A stretch of 64,000 nucleotides of DNA from Symbiodinium natans (lineage: Eukaryota > Sar > Dinophyceae > Suessiales > Symbiodiniaceae), in contig CAJNDS010002094.1 of NCBI GenBank assembly GCA_905221605.1, positions 248,001 to 312,000 of the forward strand. Direction: 5' to 3'. Shown one piece after another: positions 20,317-33,300 of this stretch. Position 1 is the stretch's first letter. Every line of letters starts with the position of its first letter. Position numbers and translations under genes: made by a program. The notes under the pieces are model-generated. The model did not search any database. It saw only the letters and a program-made list of their open reading frames with translations, and had not been told where the DNA came from.

Positions 20317-23300
20317 TGAGCAACCGCGAATCCTACTTGCGACTTGGGGTTCCGACGAGCTGAACATGTTTCGACGGTTACACTGCAAGTCTATCGATCT
20401 CTTACCCGAACCAACTCCCCACCAAAAAAGCCACCTCGATTTTCTTGATGGCAGGCATGGCCCTTCCATCAATACGTGGGAGCTCGTGGGGCCTGCATGT
20501 TACGGCTTCCCAGGCATTTGCAAAGAAGGCGAAGTCTGAGAGCAAACCATGCAAACCACAGGTTAGCTTTCAGCCTCCGGAAAAGACGCGACAGCACAGC
20601 TCAATGCACATGGACAACAGGATGACAAAAGGTGCGGTTCATGAGAGAGGGTTCAAGGACTCTTCGGGGAACCTGAGTTGTCTGAGCCGCCCTGCTTACC
20701 AGCTCATCCTCTCGCGTGTTCCTCGAACCATGCATCAATCCCACGGCGACAGGCGAAGCTGGAATCTGCATCATTCGCATCCTCATTCCAGCACCTTTGC
20801 AAGCCGCAGGGTAGGCCACCGCGGCCGCAACGTCCGCAGCATCCGCAGCTCATCGGTAGGTTAGGCGACACACACCTGAACCAAGCCTCTGGAAAAGCGC
20901 CTTGGATGTGCCAATTTGCGGTTGAGGGTTCAAAAGGCTTTGGGCTCAAACGCCTTGACGGTCCCTACCTCCTAAACCCTATCAGGGGACGGAAGCTTGA
21001 TGTATCAAGGCCATAGGATCAAAGGCCGCCCGCCTCAGCCCCAAACCCGTTTGTCCGAGCTCCTACTTCGGCCCAAGTCCGTAGTTCAGGGCTTGCTTTG
21101 GGATTTCAGGTCCTGTGGGCTGTGGGCAACGATGATTGCTGGTGAGAGCTAGGAGGTCACCGAGGTCTCAAGAAACCTTGAAACCTCGAAACTTCGAAAG
21201 CTCTGTACCGCAGGCATTCTCAAACCCTCGCAGGCACACGACGGCTATTCTGAGTCTGACATGAACTCTCCGCTCGCCCGGAGCCATCCTACGTTTCTAA
21301 TCCCCAGCTCGAAATGCCCCAGTCGACCACAAACTTCAACAGCCAGTCTCAAGAGAACGTACCGGACAAGAACACCTCGTGCGGGCCCAGAAGGACATCG
21401 AGCCCCCCCTCAGGCACGGCCCCTAGGGCTGGATTTCACGAATTCTCACCCAGCACATCCCCAGCGCATGTCCACATTGGGCCCAAACATAGTGTGCCAG
21501 GACAGCGACTTTTGAGAAGCTTGCAACAACTCTCCATCACATCGCTTGGGGGATGTCTCCGGCAGATGGTGAGGAGGACAAGTCTAGCGTCACCCACCCA
21601 GAATCCCAGGCACAAGCACAGCACCACACCTTCCCACTGCGGTAACTACCCCCTCAGGGTGAGAAGAGTCTCTGACAAAAGTCTCATCTCCATGGCTTCG
21701 GCGCACACACCCTCCGCGACATGCGCGGTGAGCGTAAAAAAGGCTTCTCAGAGGGAACTTTGGGCAACCAGTGTGCTTCACAGACGGCCTGCACAAGTCA
21801 CATACATCTTAGCTGCAAAGTTGGAATAAAGAGGCGATCGCTTCGCAACCGGCGACAGTGACATGGACACGCTGGGCACAGCATCTGCAATCCTCGAGCT
21901 TAGTCACCCTAAGGCCTAAACGCGAACTCCTCAAGCGGCTTACGCCAAATCCCTACCCAAACCCCAAACCCCTCGGGCCCTAAAGCTCTGAGACTCTAAG
22001 CCACGCCGAAGCGTGGCAAGGCTGGGCATCTGCCTACTGCAGCTTCAGTCTGAGAATCTTCCACAAGGTCTCAAGGGCATCAACTCCTAGAAAGCACCCG
22101 ACGTCAAGGCGCCAGAAGCTTTAGAGACGCGGCAAGTTAGGGCAGAGAGAACTTCAGGATTCAGTGTCAGATGCGTCTGGAGCATCATCTCGGCACTTCT
22201 TGCGCTGACCCGCGCATCCCGGATTGCAAGGCTCGGGTGCGCATGTTGCCGGGCAAAAGGGCCGCCTTAAATCTTAAAACTCCAAGCCCGAAACCTTGCA
22301 GAACCCCCAGATTGCCCATAACCCCAAGCCCTAGATCGCCGAACCTTGAACTCCTTCCCGGTGCGCCCAGTAGCTCCAGCAGACCCCTTGACGACCGAAC
22401 CCTGGACCCTGAGCTGCAAACCTGATTGAGTTGCCCACCTCTGTGATGTTTAGCCTCAGCCCGCCACGAGGCGGCTGCCCGAGTGGCCGTCAAAGACGAT
22501 GAGATCGTTATCCTACATCTCAACCCAAGCAAATCACTGACCAACGCGGCCGCCCGGAGAAAACAAGGCTTTCGGAAGCGACGGGTCGGGCCAAGTGATT
22601 GAACCTGATTGAACGGGTTTCTGATTAGGTCTTCCCTGCAGTGCCAGACCGGGCAGCAGAGCCTCGGGGTTCCGGCGAATGCCCAACCGTCAGCCTAGAC
22701 TTTCAGGGAACCTGCAAAGAGCCTGGAACAACTACGGGTCCCGAAGATGACTCTTAAAGGAATATGGGGCGCCTAGCCGTCGAGGCCCGGGGAACCGGCC
22801 TCGAAAGCACAGGTTGGACGCGAGCTCTAGGACTCTAGGAGCACAGGGTGGCGATGGAAGGCTCTTGGGGGGCAACGAGGATGGTTCGTAAGGTTCTCAG
22901 AGCCAAGACAAGCTGTTTCTCAAGAAGTACTCGGGAGCAAAAAGGAGCAGGCCCGACACGATGAAGCGAGCCTCTGAGAAACACCACCTGCAGTTTGCCG
23001 TCGTTGAACTGCGGCCCACACCGCGCCCCCAAAGAACCATCGAGAACCGAAAGATGCCTTCTTGCGGCCGCGCCTCATGAATCATTGCAGCGTCTATCCT
23101 TCATGGAATAAGAGTTCGGGTTCAAGCCACGCTAACTCGGCATAGACTCAGTAGCCCGAAGCAGACACCAAGATGGTGTCGGTGCCTGAAACTTTGGGGC
23201 ATCGGGTGGGGTATCGCTGATCGGCCCGTCTCACATCGGCAATACGCAAGCTGGTTTGCGCAGCTTGCGCAGCATGCGAGCCGACCGTTGCGACTGCTGC

Positions 23301-25700
23301 ATTCCCTGCATTCCCTGCATTCCCTGCATTCCGCGGTACTGAGAGTACTCCTGGCCATGCAAGGTGGGAAGCCCAGGCCAAAGGGACTTGAATGCGTCCC
23401 AGGCTTCCATGTTATCCCGAAGTCTGCCTAGCAAAACCGTCAGATCTTGTCTGTCACCCGCGCTTCACCGCCAGGAAGGGCGCGAAGGGCCGTGCGACAA
23501 GAGATTGACGAGCTTGCGAATCTGCTGCCCCCACCGTATTCAAGAGCACGGGTTTGGGGTTTCGGGGTGAAACCCAAAAGCTTGCTACGGGCGCTGCACC
23601 TGACGCGAGGAGACAGGCTGCCGACTCTGCGAAGCTTTGCTCGAGGCACTTTTCTCACACAGCCGAGTGCTTGTAGAGAATGCCAGCATTTACGACTTCA
23701 GGACTTCAGGGCCCCAGAAGAAGCGGAGACCAGACTACTACCGCGTTTTTTTTGCCCCAAATTTGAAAAACTTTCCATGGACCCCACAAATGCACAAATG
23801 GACCAGTGGACCGTGAGGCGGTAGAGCTCGGAGCCAATACCGCCTTTGCGGACGCCTGCCTTGGCTCGAGGAGTCAAAAAGAGTGGAAGCCAAAGGTGGC
23901 AGATCTGCAAGGACAGCAAAGGACTTCGCAAACTTAAACAAGCCCTGTAGGAAGTACTCCTGTAAATCCCAAACCAAGGCATAATCCGCCGACCCCCGCT
24001 AGAGCGGGGGAGGCGTTAGTGAAGACCCATTATCGGTCCGGCCTTCCCCCCCCCCACCCCCAGTGCAGCCTGTGCCCTACGTGTTTTAAGGGGCTCCAGT
24101 GCATGACCGCCTTCCCGCTCTCACCGCTCTCACTTCCCCCACCACCCCCCTCTCCACAACCCACCGCCACCCACCGCCTCAAAGTCTTGTGTTGGGGGTC
24201 GGCGGCACTGGCGGTAGCCATTACATCATCTGACTTTTCCATCCTGCTCAATATTATCATCGCCCACAGGGCACCTGATCGTTAAAACTCCGAAATCTCC
24301 ACCCAATAGGAGTTCTGAACGAGAGAAGCCCTGGAGGCCCCAACCTTGAAAGGCCCGAAGTTCTCAGCCCTACAGCAAGGTGCTCTCTGTGAGGCCGTCA
24401 TCCGATGTGCTGACGCCCCATGCGGCGCAGGCAACCGCCTCGAAAGATCACGCAATCTCAGGGTGTAGGCTTTAAGGAGCATGGGTAGCATGGTGTTAAA
24501 GTTGAGGCTACAATGTTAAGCTTTGGGATATTGGCCCAACGCACAGGCTCGTCCCATTAGCAAAGCCACATTGAGGGCCCAGATAGGGACCAGCCTCATC
24601 CAAAACCACTCCTACTCTTGAGAGCGACGCGAAAACAAACTCAGAAGACACAGAAGTCCAAGAACAAGTTCAACTCTACTCCACCAACACATTGGCCCGT
24701 CGCAGTGCACAGTCCGGCATACCCTAGGATGTAGAGGTTGAAATTGCGAGATGGCGTTGCGGCTTTACAAGCCCAATGCCACAGAATCCGACATGATAAG
24801 CCCAATCCTTCACGAGAACCATCGAACCCCTTCAATGCCGGATCGAGCCCGGCGCAGAATCATTCTGCGGATTTACACGAGGGAGCGCAGGTTCAGCCCT
24901 GAAAGCCCTGAAAGAACCTCAGCCGTGAAGCCCTCGGCTTCGGAAGCCCTAGACATGGCCGCAGATGAGATGCCTTTAAACAGACTTTAGGAGTTCATTC
25001 AGAGGGGCCAACCTTTGACAAAGGTATTTGAGTCGCTGATTTTGGAAGTCCGGGGAATTTCGGGGACGAGCATGCAGAGATTGCGTGGGATGCAAGCTTT
25101 GCCGGTTTATAGGGCTATGGCCTAGATACCTCAGGGCTTAGGGATTCAGTCTGAGAAGCCATTTCCCAGGCTGCGCTCGAGAAGCGAGGTCATCATCAGA
25201 GGGTCGTTTGGCTCATGAGACCCATGAGACCAATGAGACCAATGGCCTGGGCATGGGTTTCAGGTTGCATCGTTGTCAGGGGCTTAGGATGGTTTAGGCT
25301 TCAAGGATCACTATTGCCGCTACTGAATCTATGGTCCAATGCTTCAAGTTGAGGTTGTGGTTCACGCGTGATCGCCTCACACCTGGCAACCACGTCTGTC
25401 GCACGGGCACTAAAACCAAAACCCTAGACCAAACCCGCAACGCCCTGGAGGCGGTAAGGTTTAAGAGACTCCGCGCCTCTTCCGGTGTGTCAGGCCAGCG
25501 CGAGCGAAAAGCGCCTGATCATCAGGGAGGCCCTAAACCAACGTGTATCCTCAAACGTCAAGCCCCATAATCCTCTACCCCCAATGTCCTGAGCTGTAGG
25601 AAAACTGTAGCATGGTTAACTAGCATGAGTTCCAAAGAAAACACCAGGTGCGAGCCTAAGTTTCGAAGTCAAGCTGCGGGATGAAGTATACACTCGAGAT
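20317..25700. other. No gene recognised; short tandem repeats
   Basis: Only short open frames and simple repeats are seen. ATTCCCTGC ninefold-type repeat (9-base unit, about 3.5 copies) is at 23,300-23,333; CATGAGACC/CAATGAGACC repeats at 25,215-25,243; a CCACC-rich tract at 24,135-24,180; weak CCTAAACC-like words near 21,950-21,990. Confidence 0.35.
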
Positions 25701-26151
25701 GTGAGGTGTGCCCAACAGATGTAGAAAAACTCAGGACTTCACACCTTGAACCAGAAGTTTCAAGACGCGGGCTGCGAAAAAGGGGGGAGTTGCGTTTCCT
25801 GGCGAAGATTGGGGCGACTCCTGAATACTCCTGGCTTTGCTTTCGCGCAAACGATTGGATTTTGTGCCTGCGCCAACATGGATCACTTCAGTTGGGCCGT
25901 GGGGTACATCGACAACGAATGACAACGATGCGCAGAAATTGCACACAAGCTTGTTACCGAGACACATGGACTTGGACTCCAAGGTTCAAGGTGTGAAGTG
26001 TGCAATCGTAAAGGAATGCTACATGAAATCAGAGGGCTCCCGCGACTTCAGCACTTTGATGAACAGTCCCAGCGTATGTGCACCTGTCACCGCTGCTAGT
26101 CGCTGCCTGACCACCTAGAACCTTCTGCATGGGAAAGCGACTGACAAGCAT

Positions 26152-26475
26152 TTGGGGGGCGAGCCCTGTGCCATTCGCCAGCAACCTTGGGCCGAAAATT
26201 TTCCCGACCCATGTCGTGCACCGATCGAAACTGATGCCGCCACCCAGATCGCAGATTCTCTCACGAAACCACAACAGGGTGTACAGCTCTCGGGTCAAGA
26301 GCAAGCTGCAAAAGGAGCAGGCCCGGGCATGCAGACTGAACATGTTTTCCTCTTGGAACATCTGGAACCCGAGGATCGCAATTTTGAAACCGCGCAGCCA
26401 GCCGTACCTGAAATCGCATACCTATTAGTTGTCACGTTCTACCTGCTATTTTTTTGTGCCAGCGTGTGTCAGTAA
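26152..26475 (+). pseudogene. Possible remnant of a Ty1/copia polyprotein end
   Basis: The frame contains ETDAATQIADSLTKP at about 26,230-26,275, which resembles the D-QIADxLTKP motif closing the RNase H region of Ty1/copia elements. The flanking residues do not match the family, and no integrase, reverse transcriptase or LTR was found. The frame ends in a hydrophobic stretch (IAYLLVVTFYLLFFCASV). Treat as a weak lead only. Confidence 0.2.
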
Positions 26476-29100
26476 ATTAGATAGGTGCGAAAATCTGCTC
26501 GTTCGAACATGTAGTGCATGAGCACACGCCCGTCTGTAGGAAACCGGTGTGTGTCTGTCGTTGACTCACCGTTCTGTCTGCAGTGCCTTGAGCTGATACT
26601 GTAGGCGAAATTGCAAGTCAGATTGCGTTCGTTGCTCGACAAAGTCGAAGCAACTGTATGAACGCCCCTTTGGAAGAGGTCGAATCTTGATCGAATTTAC
26701 ATGTCTTCTTATAAGGGTTAATTATTTTGTAAACTAGGGGGAGACGTCTGTGTGGGAATCCTTGTCACTGCGACCAACGCATTTATAGGGTTCATGAATA
26801 CTGTAGTCACTCTTGTCACTCTTGTTTTCTTGAAAGTATTTGAAAGTCATACAGCGCCCCAAAAACAAGCAACACGTAACCCCAAACAAAGACACACAGA
26901 TCATGCCCTAAACCACCCTACACCCTCTTAAGCACGCCAAACACAAACCCTGCCCAGCTCGACCTGGCTGGGCTTGTCGGGATCTATCCTTACAAGACTT
27001 GGGCTCGTACATGGTCACCGAACTCCCCGACACTCATTGCAAGACTCGAGTTTGCATGACATCACCCCTGTCGAAGTTTGTTGGGGGAGGCGGGGGGGGG
27101 GGGGGGGGGGGCCGAAGCTTTTTAAACCCTGGAACTCGAAAGTGGCTGCTTGGCGCTACTGCACTCACGTGTGTCATTTGTATGCAAGACATGTTAAGTG
27201 GATGAGACATGAGAACAAGTGATAAGTTTCGGTACCCCACAAACTGAAGCTCTGTCCCGTGCACTTCGTACACATCCCGCCTTGGCTAATGTGAGCGTGA
27301 ACTTCCTGCACTGGTCGCGGCAAGCCGCCGGGGCAGGTGCGCGGAGGAAACTCCATGGTCTGGTCGTCAATGTATTCGACACGTTTCTCAATATGCCAGG
27401 AATTGCTCTATGTCTTGTGTCAAAAACACCAACCAAAGTTCAATTCCATCGACCAACCATTCCAAGCTGAGATGAATTAGCTTCGGCCAGAAAGTTGCCG
27501 ATCAAGATCGGGAGGGGTAGGGGGGGACTTATACAGGGCTTTTTCAATCAGAAGTGGGCAACTTGCATGCTCTTCGACGATGGCTTGAAAGAAGCGGCGC
27601 AAAGGCAGCGGGCACAGCCATGTCACAGCCACAAGTGAAAACAATCTTGTTCGGCTCACCATGCACAAGCCCGACCCGGACTGCACATTCCCTAGTCGAA
27701 GGTCGTAGTACCACCCTGCCAACTCAAACTGAAACGGGCCCCCGACCTGTGGCCATCCCCACTCCCTCTTTGTGTGCGCCATGAACAGCATGGCCGCAAG
27801 TAGCCCAGGAGGTTTGAAGCACACAACTGGCTCTTCCGGGAAAGGGCGCGCTTTTTTGCCATCCAGGGCGCGCTTTCTTTTTGCCTCCCAGGGTGCGCCT
27901 ATTTTTGCTGCGCCTTCACAGGCCCGGGACTCATTCACCGACTCCCGCTCTGGGTTGGAGTTCCACGCCCTCTTACACAAAAGCAGCGTGCGAATGCGCA
28001 GCATAAACACGGCTCGCCCCACAGCGCGCGCGTTTTTCTTGCCGCACTGTCGCGGGCCCGGAACTCACTCACTTCCGCCCTCTCGGCTACACAATCACGG
28101 TGGCCGACTCCAGAGCAAGAAACACACAAGGGCGGGGTTTGGCCGCTCTGAGCACCCGCCTCTGTGCCATTCTGTGCCTAGGTCCTACGTGGAGTCTTGC
28201 TTCAGCCTTTTCCTGAGTGCGGTCGAACTCTGTGTGACACCTTCTGACGGCAGCTCAGGCTCAACTGACCTGGACCACCGAAGGAACACGAGCAGCTCAC
28301 GTGCCACATCATGCGATTCGGGCTGACAAACGACATTAAAACGCCAGGGCCCTGACGTCATGTGACGCCTAACGCAACATGGCTCTCGTGTCACCTGGCG
28401 CAAAAGCATCTTCCTAGCACTTGGCGTGCAAGGGGCCTGCCTCCTTCTACCAGCTTTGATCTTGGAAGCCCACAGTCCCCATCAGAGACACGGAACGGCC
28501 ACGTGGCCAGGCCATGCGGTTTCGGCGCCCGTGGCCGGGGACCACTGAACTTCGCGTCCGGGCTAGTCTACAGGTGCTGCTGGCATGAGGAGTATGCAAG
28601 AGGTGCGATGGCATCAAGAGGACATGACAGCAGGCCTGCTCAGGGTCGCACTTTGCGCGCGCAGGCACTCAGCAACACAGTATCTCCAGTCATCTTCCAG
28701 AAGCAGGTCAGGGGCATGAGTGCTTTGCAACTACCAAACTTCCGGGAAGACCGGGTTTTATCTTGCTCCGCCTGGTGCCTCATGAAGGGGCAACTTCTAC
28801 ATGCCAGAAAGACGACAGCACACGGACTAGCTCCTACTAGCTGGAAGGCTGGATACAAACATGCCGGGAACCTGACGTCATGCCAGACGATGGACTGCGG
28901 AAGCGATCATGCCCAGCGGTCTCGTCGGAAGTGCGCTTTGCCGGGTCTGCGCATCTCATCGAATGCCAGTATTTTGGGTAGCCCTGAGATACAAGGTAGA
29001 TCCACTCTTGGAACGTGCTTGTGAAAAGCACGTGACACTGAGACTGCTGCGCCAGGTCGTAACTGCTGCGGCATCCCCCTCCGTGGAAGCTGAAGGTTTG
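26476..29100. other. AT-richer patch and homopolymer, no gene recognised
   Basis: About 26,460-26,930 is visibly richer in A and T than its surroundings. A perfect run of 20 G lies at 27,092-27,111. At 27,840-28,060 AGGGCGCGCTTTTTT-like words repeat three times. Open frames of up to 220 codons occur here but resemble no family. Confidence 0.35.
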
Positions 29101-29114
29101 CCTGGTTTGCCACT

Positions 29115-29262
29115 GCATATTCCAAGCTCCAGTTGTGTGCGTGCGACCTACCCGAGAAGGCAGCATGACAGGTATCCAGTCGGAGGCAAGATTAAGATTG
29201 GGGTGACCACAATGCCCCTCATGCTCTGATGCACATGAACAGGGACGTGGGGCGGAAAGGTG
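29115..29262 (+). repeat. Dispersed repeat, family R2, copy at 29 kb
   Basis: About 148 bases starting near GCATATTCCAAGCTCC that recur, diverged, at 39,988-40,130 (shared CTACCCGAGAAGGCA, ATGACAGGTATCCAG and CAGGGACGTGGGGCG-like blocks). Confidence 0.8.
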
Positions 29263-29664
29263 CTCTTACGCACAGGGTTGCTTGTGGCCCGACGTTGAAG
29301 AGACCACAAGCAGTCAGCATTAATGGAGGTTTTGCATTTTTGAGGTGATGGGCAACCCACAACAAAAGAGCATCCTGCCTGCCGAGGCCCGTGATGTTGG
29401 GAGGGTTTCGGGAGTGGGATGGCGTCAGGAACCCCGCTCATAAACAGCCGCTAGTTTCCCGAGGTCTTCTTTTCTGGGCCGTCGGACAGCCTTGGCCTTG
29501 GTAGGCTGCTAGGCTATAGCTGTAGCCCTCGAAGAGGATCGAAACGGGACCAGCTCGCCATTGGCCTCAGGATTTCTGATGAGGCCTAGAAGCCAAGCAA
29601 GAAGAACACACGAAAGGAGATTGTTGTTTCGCGGCTAGTGCGCTTCCTAAATTTCCAAATGGCA

Positions 29665-29828
29665 GACCAATATCTTCACCTTCAGCGGAAACAACGGAAA
29701 CGAAAAAACTGCAATCTTCGACACTTCAACGTCTGAACTTGCAGGTTTGCCTCCACCGCTGCCAGATGGCGGACGGCAATGTTGCACTTGGGAAGGTCCC
29801 CCCCCTCATGTCGCGCAGCAAAAGAGGG
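29665..29828 (+). repeat. Dispersed repeat, family R1, copy at 29.7 kb
   Basis: About 160 bases that recur at 39,790-39,955 with near identity and at 40,172-40,338 with more divergence. Shared blocks include CTTCACCTTCAGCGGAAAC, TTGCAGGTTTGCCTCCACC and GCACTTGGGAAGGTCCCCC. Confidence 0.85.
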
Positions 29829-30225
29829 GGATGCTGCAGCGCTCTCGACAGCTCCTTTGGATCTGCAATGAGGCCCCAGTCGTGCTGGTAGGGTGATGTT
29901 GGTGGTCAGTATTCCGCTGCAAAACACAAGGGCAAATGGCTTCACTGGCGGCTTTTGGGGTGTAGGTCGGTTTCGCTTCAGCCTCGTCTGGCTCAACTTC
30001 CGGCCTCAGCGCCTGGGAAGCACGCCACCGACGAGGTTCCACTCTAAGCCCTAGACATCCCTAGACCGGAACCCAAGTCCCTGCACCCTATAGACCTCTA
30101 TAGCAAGTCTAGAAATCTATGTGAAGTCTGTCCATGTATCCCCCAGAGAGCATGAGGATGGCAGAAGCCTTGCGAAGCCGGAACTCCCTGAGAGCACTTG
30201 GCCCGTGCCCTCTCCATGAAAACAA

Positions 30226-30300
30226 CGCCATGTGCAGTGTGTGCAGTGGCATGTGCCGGGCTGCCATGTGCGGGCTGCCAGCAACTGCCATGTGCAGGCT
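30226..30300. repeat. GCCATGTGCAG/GTGTGCAGTGG short tandem repeat
   Basis: Five to six imperfect copies of a 10-12-base unit around TGCCATGTGC. The unit resembles the GGCCATGTGC repeat at 3,558-3,606. Confidence 0.7.
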
Positions 30301-33300
30301 TCCGGCTGGTGCTGCTGTGAGCCCTGGCTCACAACGACCTGGCGCTTTCGAAATGCCACGGACCTCTTCACTCGCCGGCATGCCCAAGATGCACCTTGCC
30401 ACGACACGGCGCAACCTTTCGCAGTCGCCAGACGGAGTCGGAAACAGCGGTCACAGACCAAGGAATTGTCACAGGCGCCTGCAGGGAGCAGAGTCGACTT
30501 TGCCACTGCAGTTCTGCGGTTACACGGAGCCGCTCGAAGCAACACACCACCGCGGCCCATCAGGAGGGGATGTAGCCTTGCAGAGCAAACCAGCAAGCCA
30601 TTGGAGCGGCTCAGCAAGCTATGCCAGGTGCCGCAGCCGCAACAAAGCTGCGCACCTCTTGGACCAGCAGCCGTTGGAGAGCGCTTTTTGAAGAATAGCC
30701 AAGAGAACAGTTTAGGGCAAAGCCTACGAGTATGCTGCCTTAGCGCGGATCCTGACAGCTGCATCCCAAACCTGCGGTCACAGGCCAGAGGGGAGTAGGG
30801 CAGGAACCTCGGGATTAGTCACAAGTACGATGCCCAGCAACGTGCTTTGCTTTCCACTGGGCCGCTTCCTGCACTTGTGGGAGATCATCTTCTTTGCAAC
30901 CTGGGGGGTCGTATGGGCAGCGCGGTCAAGGGATCTTGGCAAGAGTCATCTCCTCGCGCAGGCAGCCTTGAGGCATCCTGGTACCTTTGCACGGCAACTG
31001 ACCCTATTGGTACAGGAGCAAGAGAAGCCCGCCAGGTTAAGCTGGCTCATTTGCCTCACGGGCCTACGCTACGCATCCAGGGGCCGTGCCAGGACTGCAC
31101 AACACAAGAGTCCTGGGAACAAGCCTCCCAGAATCCATGGAAGCAAGCTGAAGCCCGAGCTCAGCCCACAAGCTGGAAGAGAAGCCGCAGACATTGAGGA
31201 CTACGGCGACATTGGTCGCATCTTCGCTGATACTGGCAATCACTTTGCCACCTAAGAGGCTGCATGCGCCAAGAACTGACGTGACACACATACCCGTGTC
31301 TTGCTGAACACTAAACGTAGTCTCTCACAGGAAGCTTGCAATGCGGCGGCAGGCCCTGAGGTCCAGGGATTCCAAGCACCGGAGGTCAGAGCGCGGGTAC
31401 TCAAGCAACCTGCCCCTGCATGTGAAGACTAAGGGTTGGCATGTCTGACAGGGACCCCGAGAACGCCACCCTGATTTTGAAAAGCCCCCGGGCCCGCTCT
31501 CACAACCCGCGCCTTGGGCTTTACAGGACTTGAGTGCAGAAGCAGGGTGCGCAGCTTCAACACCCCCAAGGAAGGGGGGTCAGGCAAACCGAGGCCATGA
31601 CAGAAGGGCGCAAGCACTGCTGACGCGCAGCCCATTTGGGCAGTGCGGGCTCACTTCAATGATGAGGCTGCCCTGGCAACGCAGCACTGTGGAGTCCACT
31701 TGCGCGAGGGCTTGGATCTGTTTGGAGATGCTCACGGACTGCCAGTGCCGCGTCAAAAAAGGGGCTATTCACAGGGCAACAAGAAAGTAAGGGTTCAGGT
31801 ATCTTTGAGGTTTTTGATCACAGATCTCTCTGAAGCCCCTTTTCATGCACCAGGTCTGGGCTGTCTCGCTGAGGAGCTGCTTCATGTCTTGAGGGCTGAT
31901 GAAGGCAGGCACTGACAATTCTGCGATGCCGGGGCAGAGCCTCTTGCTGCCAGAGGCTTGCCCATCTGCGGCCCCCGCGCGTAAGAGCCTTCGCGTGTCG
32001 AAAGGAAAGGATACCTTGACACCTCTTCTCGCATGGCAAAGTGTCTTCGGAGCTTCCTACTTCGTTTCGGTGAGCATTCAAGCAGAGAAGCAGTAGGCCA
32101 TGGCATCCGAAGGAGGACAAACAGAATGCTTGCGCACGAGCACCGCTTCAGGTGAAGGCACCGAGAGCCCGGACTGGAACCCACTAAAGCCACTTCTGCT
32201 GGATGCCAGGCTCTAAGTGTAGTCGTCTGCCCCTGAAGCAACGGCACAAAGATGTTCGCCCTTGGCCGCAAGATTCGCACAAGCCCCTGCAGTGTGTGGC
32301 GTGGGTCGAATGCAAATAGCCTCAAGCCAAGGTGCGGTCCGCAGCATGACTACATCTCTTGGGACCCCAATCCTTGGGGGCGCGTACATTTGCAGGAGGC
32401 GACGGCGCGATGTACAAGGCGTATGGATTACTCGGAGGCGGAGCATGCTTCAAACATGCTCTTTTGGAGTCAAGGGACCAACTCATGCTTTCGCCAGCAG
32501 GCTGCCCCTGACCAGCTGTTCGTCCTCTGCGCTCCTGCCCAGCTCCCTCCGGGCGCTAAACGAACGATTGACACAAAGACTTCGACACTTCAAGATATCC
32601 TCAGGTGCGGGGAAGCTCTCATCCACTTGCTCGTGTCTGTGGCTCCGTCACAGGGTGTCTCCTAGAGCCGTCAAACCACGAGAGGGTGTCTTAAATCCAT
32701 TCGCAGCTGCGGCTACCCTGGTGCAAAACTGCAAAGCCTGCGCGTGGCACCATACAGATCACTGGCAGCCGCAGCTGGTGCACACAGCTCGGAGACTGCG
32801 AATGCCGTACAGCAACAGGTACAAACCCCATCAAAAGTTTCAACTCCGGTGTCAGGCCAGATCTCTTCAAAATGGCCGGTATCTTCTTGTCGCAATCAAC
32901 ACTCGCACGGCCAGAAAGGCCTGCCAAAGGATCTGAGGGAGCCTTGTACTTACCTGGACAGAAGGCTGCACCTCCGCAGACCCACAAGTCCTGCCAGGGC
33001 TCACACGTGGCCGTTTAGCTGGGACGGCGCTTGACATCGTGGCCGAGGCCTCGCCAAAGAGCAGACGGCCAGAAAGGCCTTCAAGCGACAGGAGCTCTGG
33101 TCCGAAAGGTGCTGAAGTAGGCACCACAGAACCCCGCTGTGGCTCGGGGAGCGCGCGGTCACTTCAACCAAAGCGGAATTGGGCATCCAGGGTCAAAGCG
33201 AAAATGGAACAACCCGGAACAAACTGGGCCTGCAGCAGCGTTGGTCTCATAGCTTTCAATTTGGGCTTGGCTCTTCCTCAGGCCTTCCAGCCTCCTCAAG

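Noticed and set aside
22835-23032. Lipid-kinase-like peptide (FNDGKLQVVFLRG) on the minus strand
   Set aside because: A single short similarity to the DGKL-type segment of sphingosine/diacylglycerol kinases, with no supporting motif on either side.
30117-30798. Overlapping frames of 185-215 codons on both strands
   Set aside because: Several frames are open together in GC-rich, partly repetitive sequence (GCCATGTGC repeats), none with family features.
32252-32936. 224-codon plus-strand frame and overlapping frames
   Set aside because: No recognised motif, no exon-type boundaries, and overlapping alternatives of similar length.
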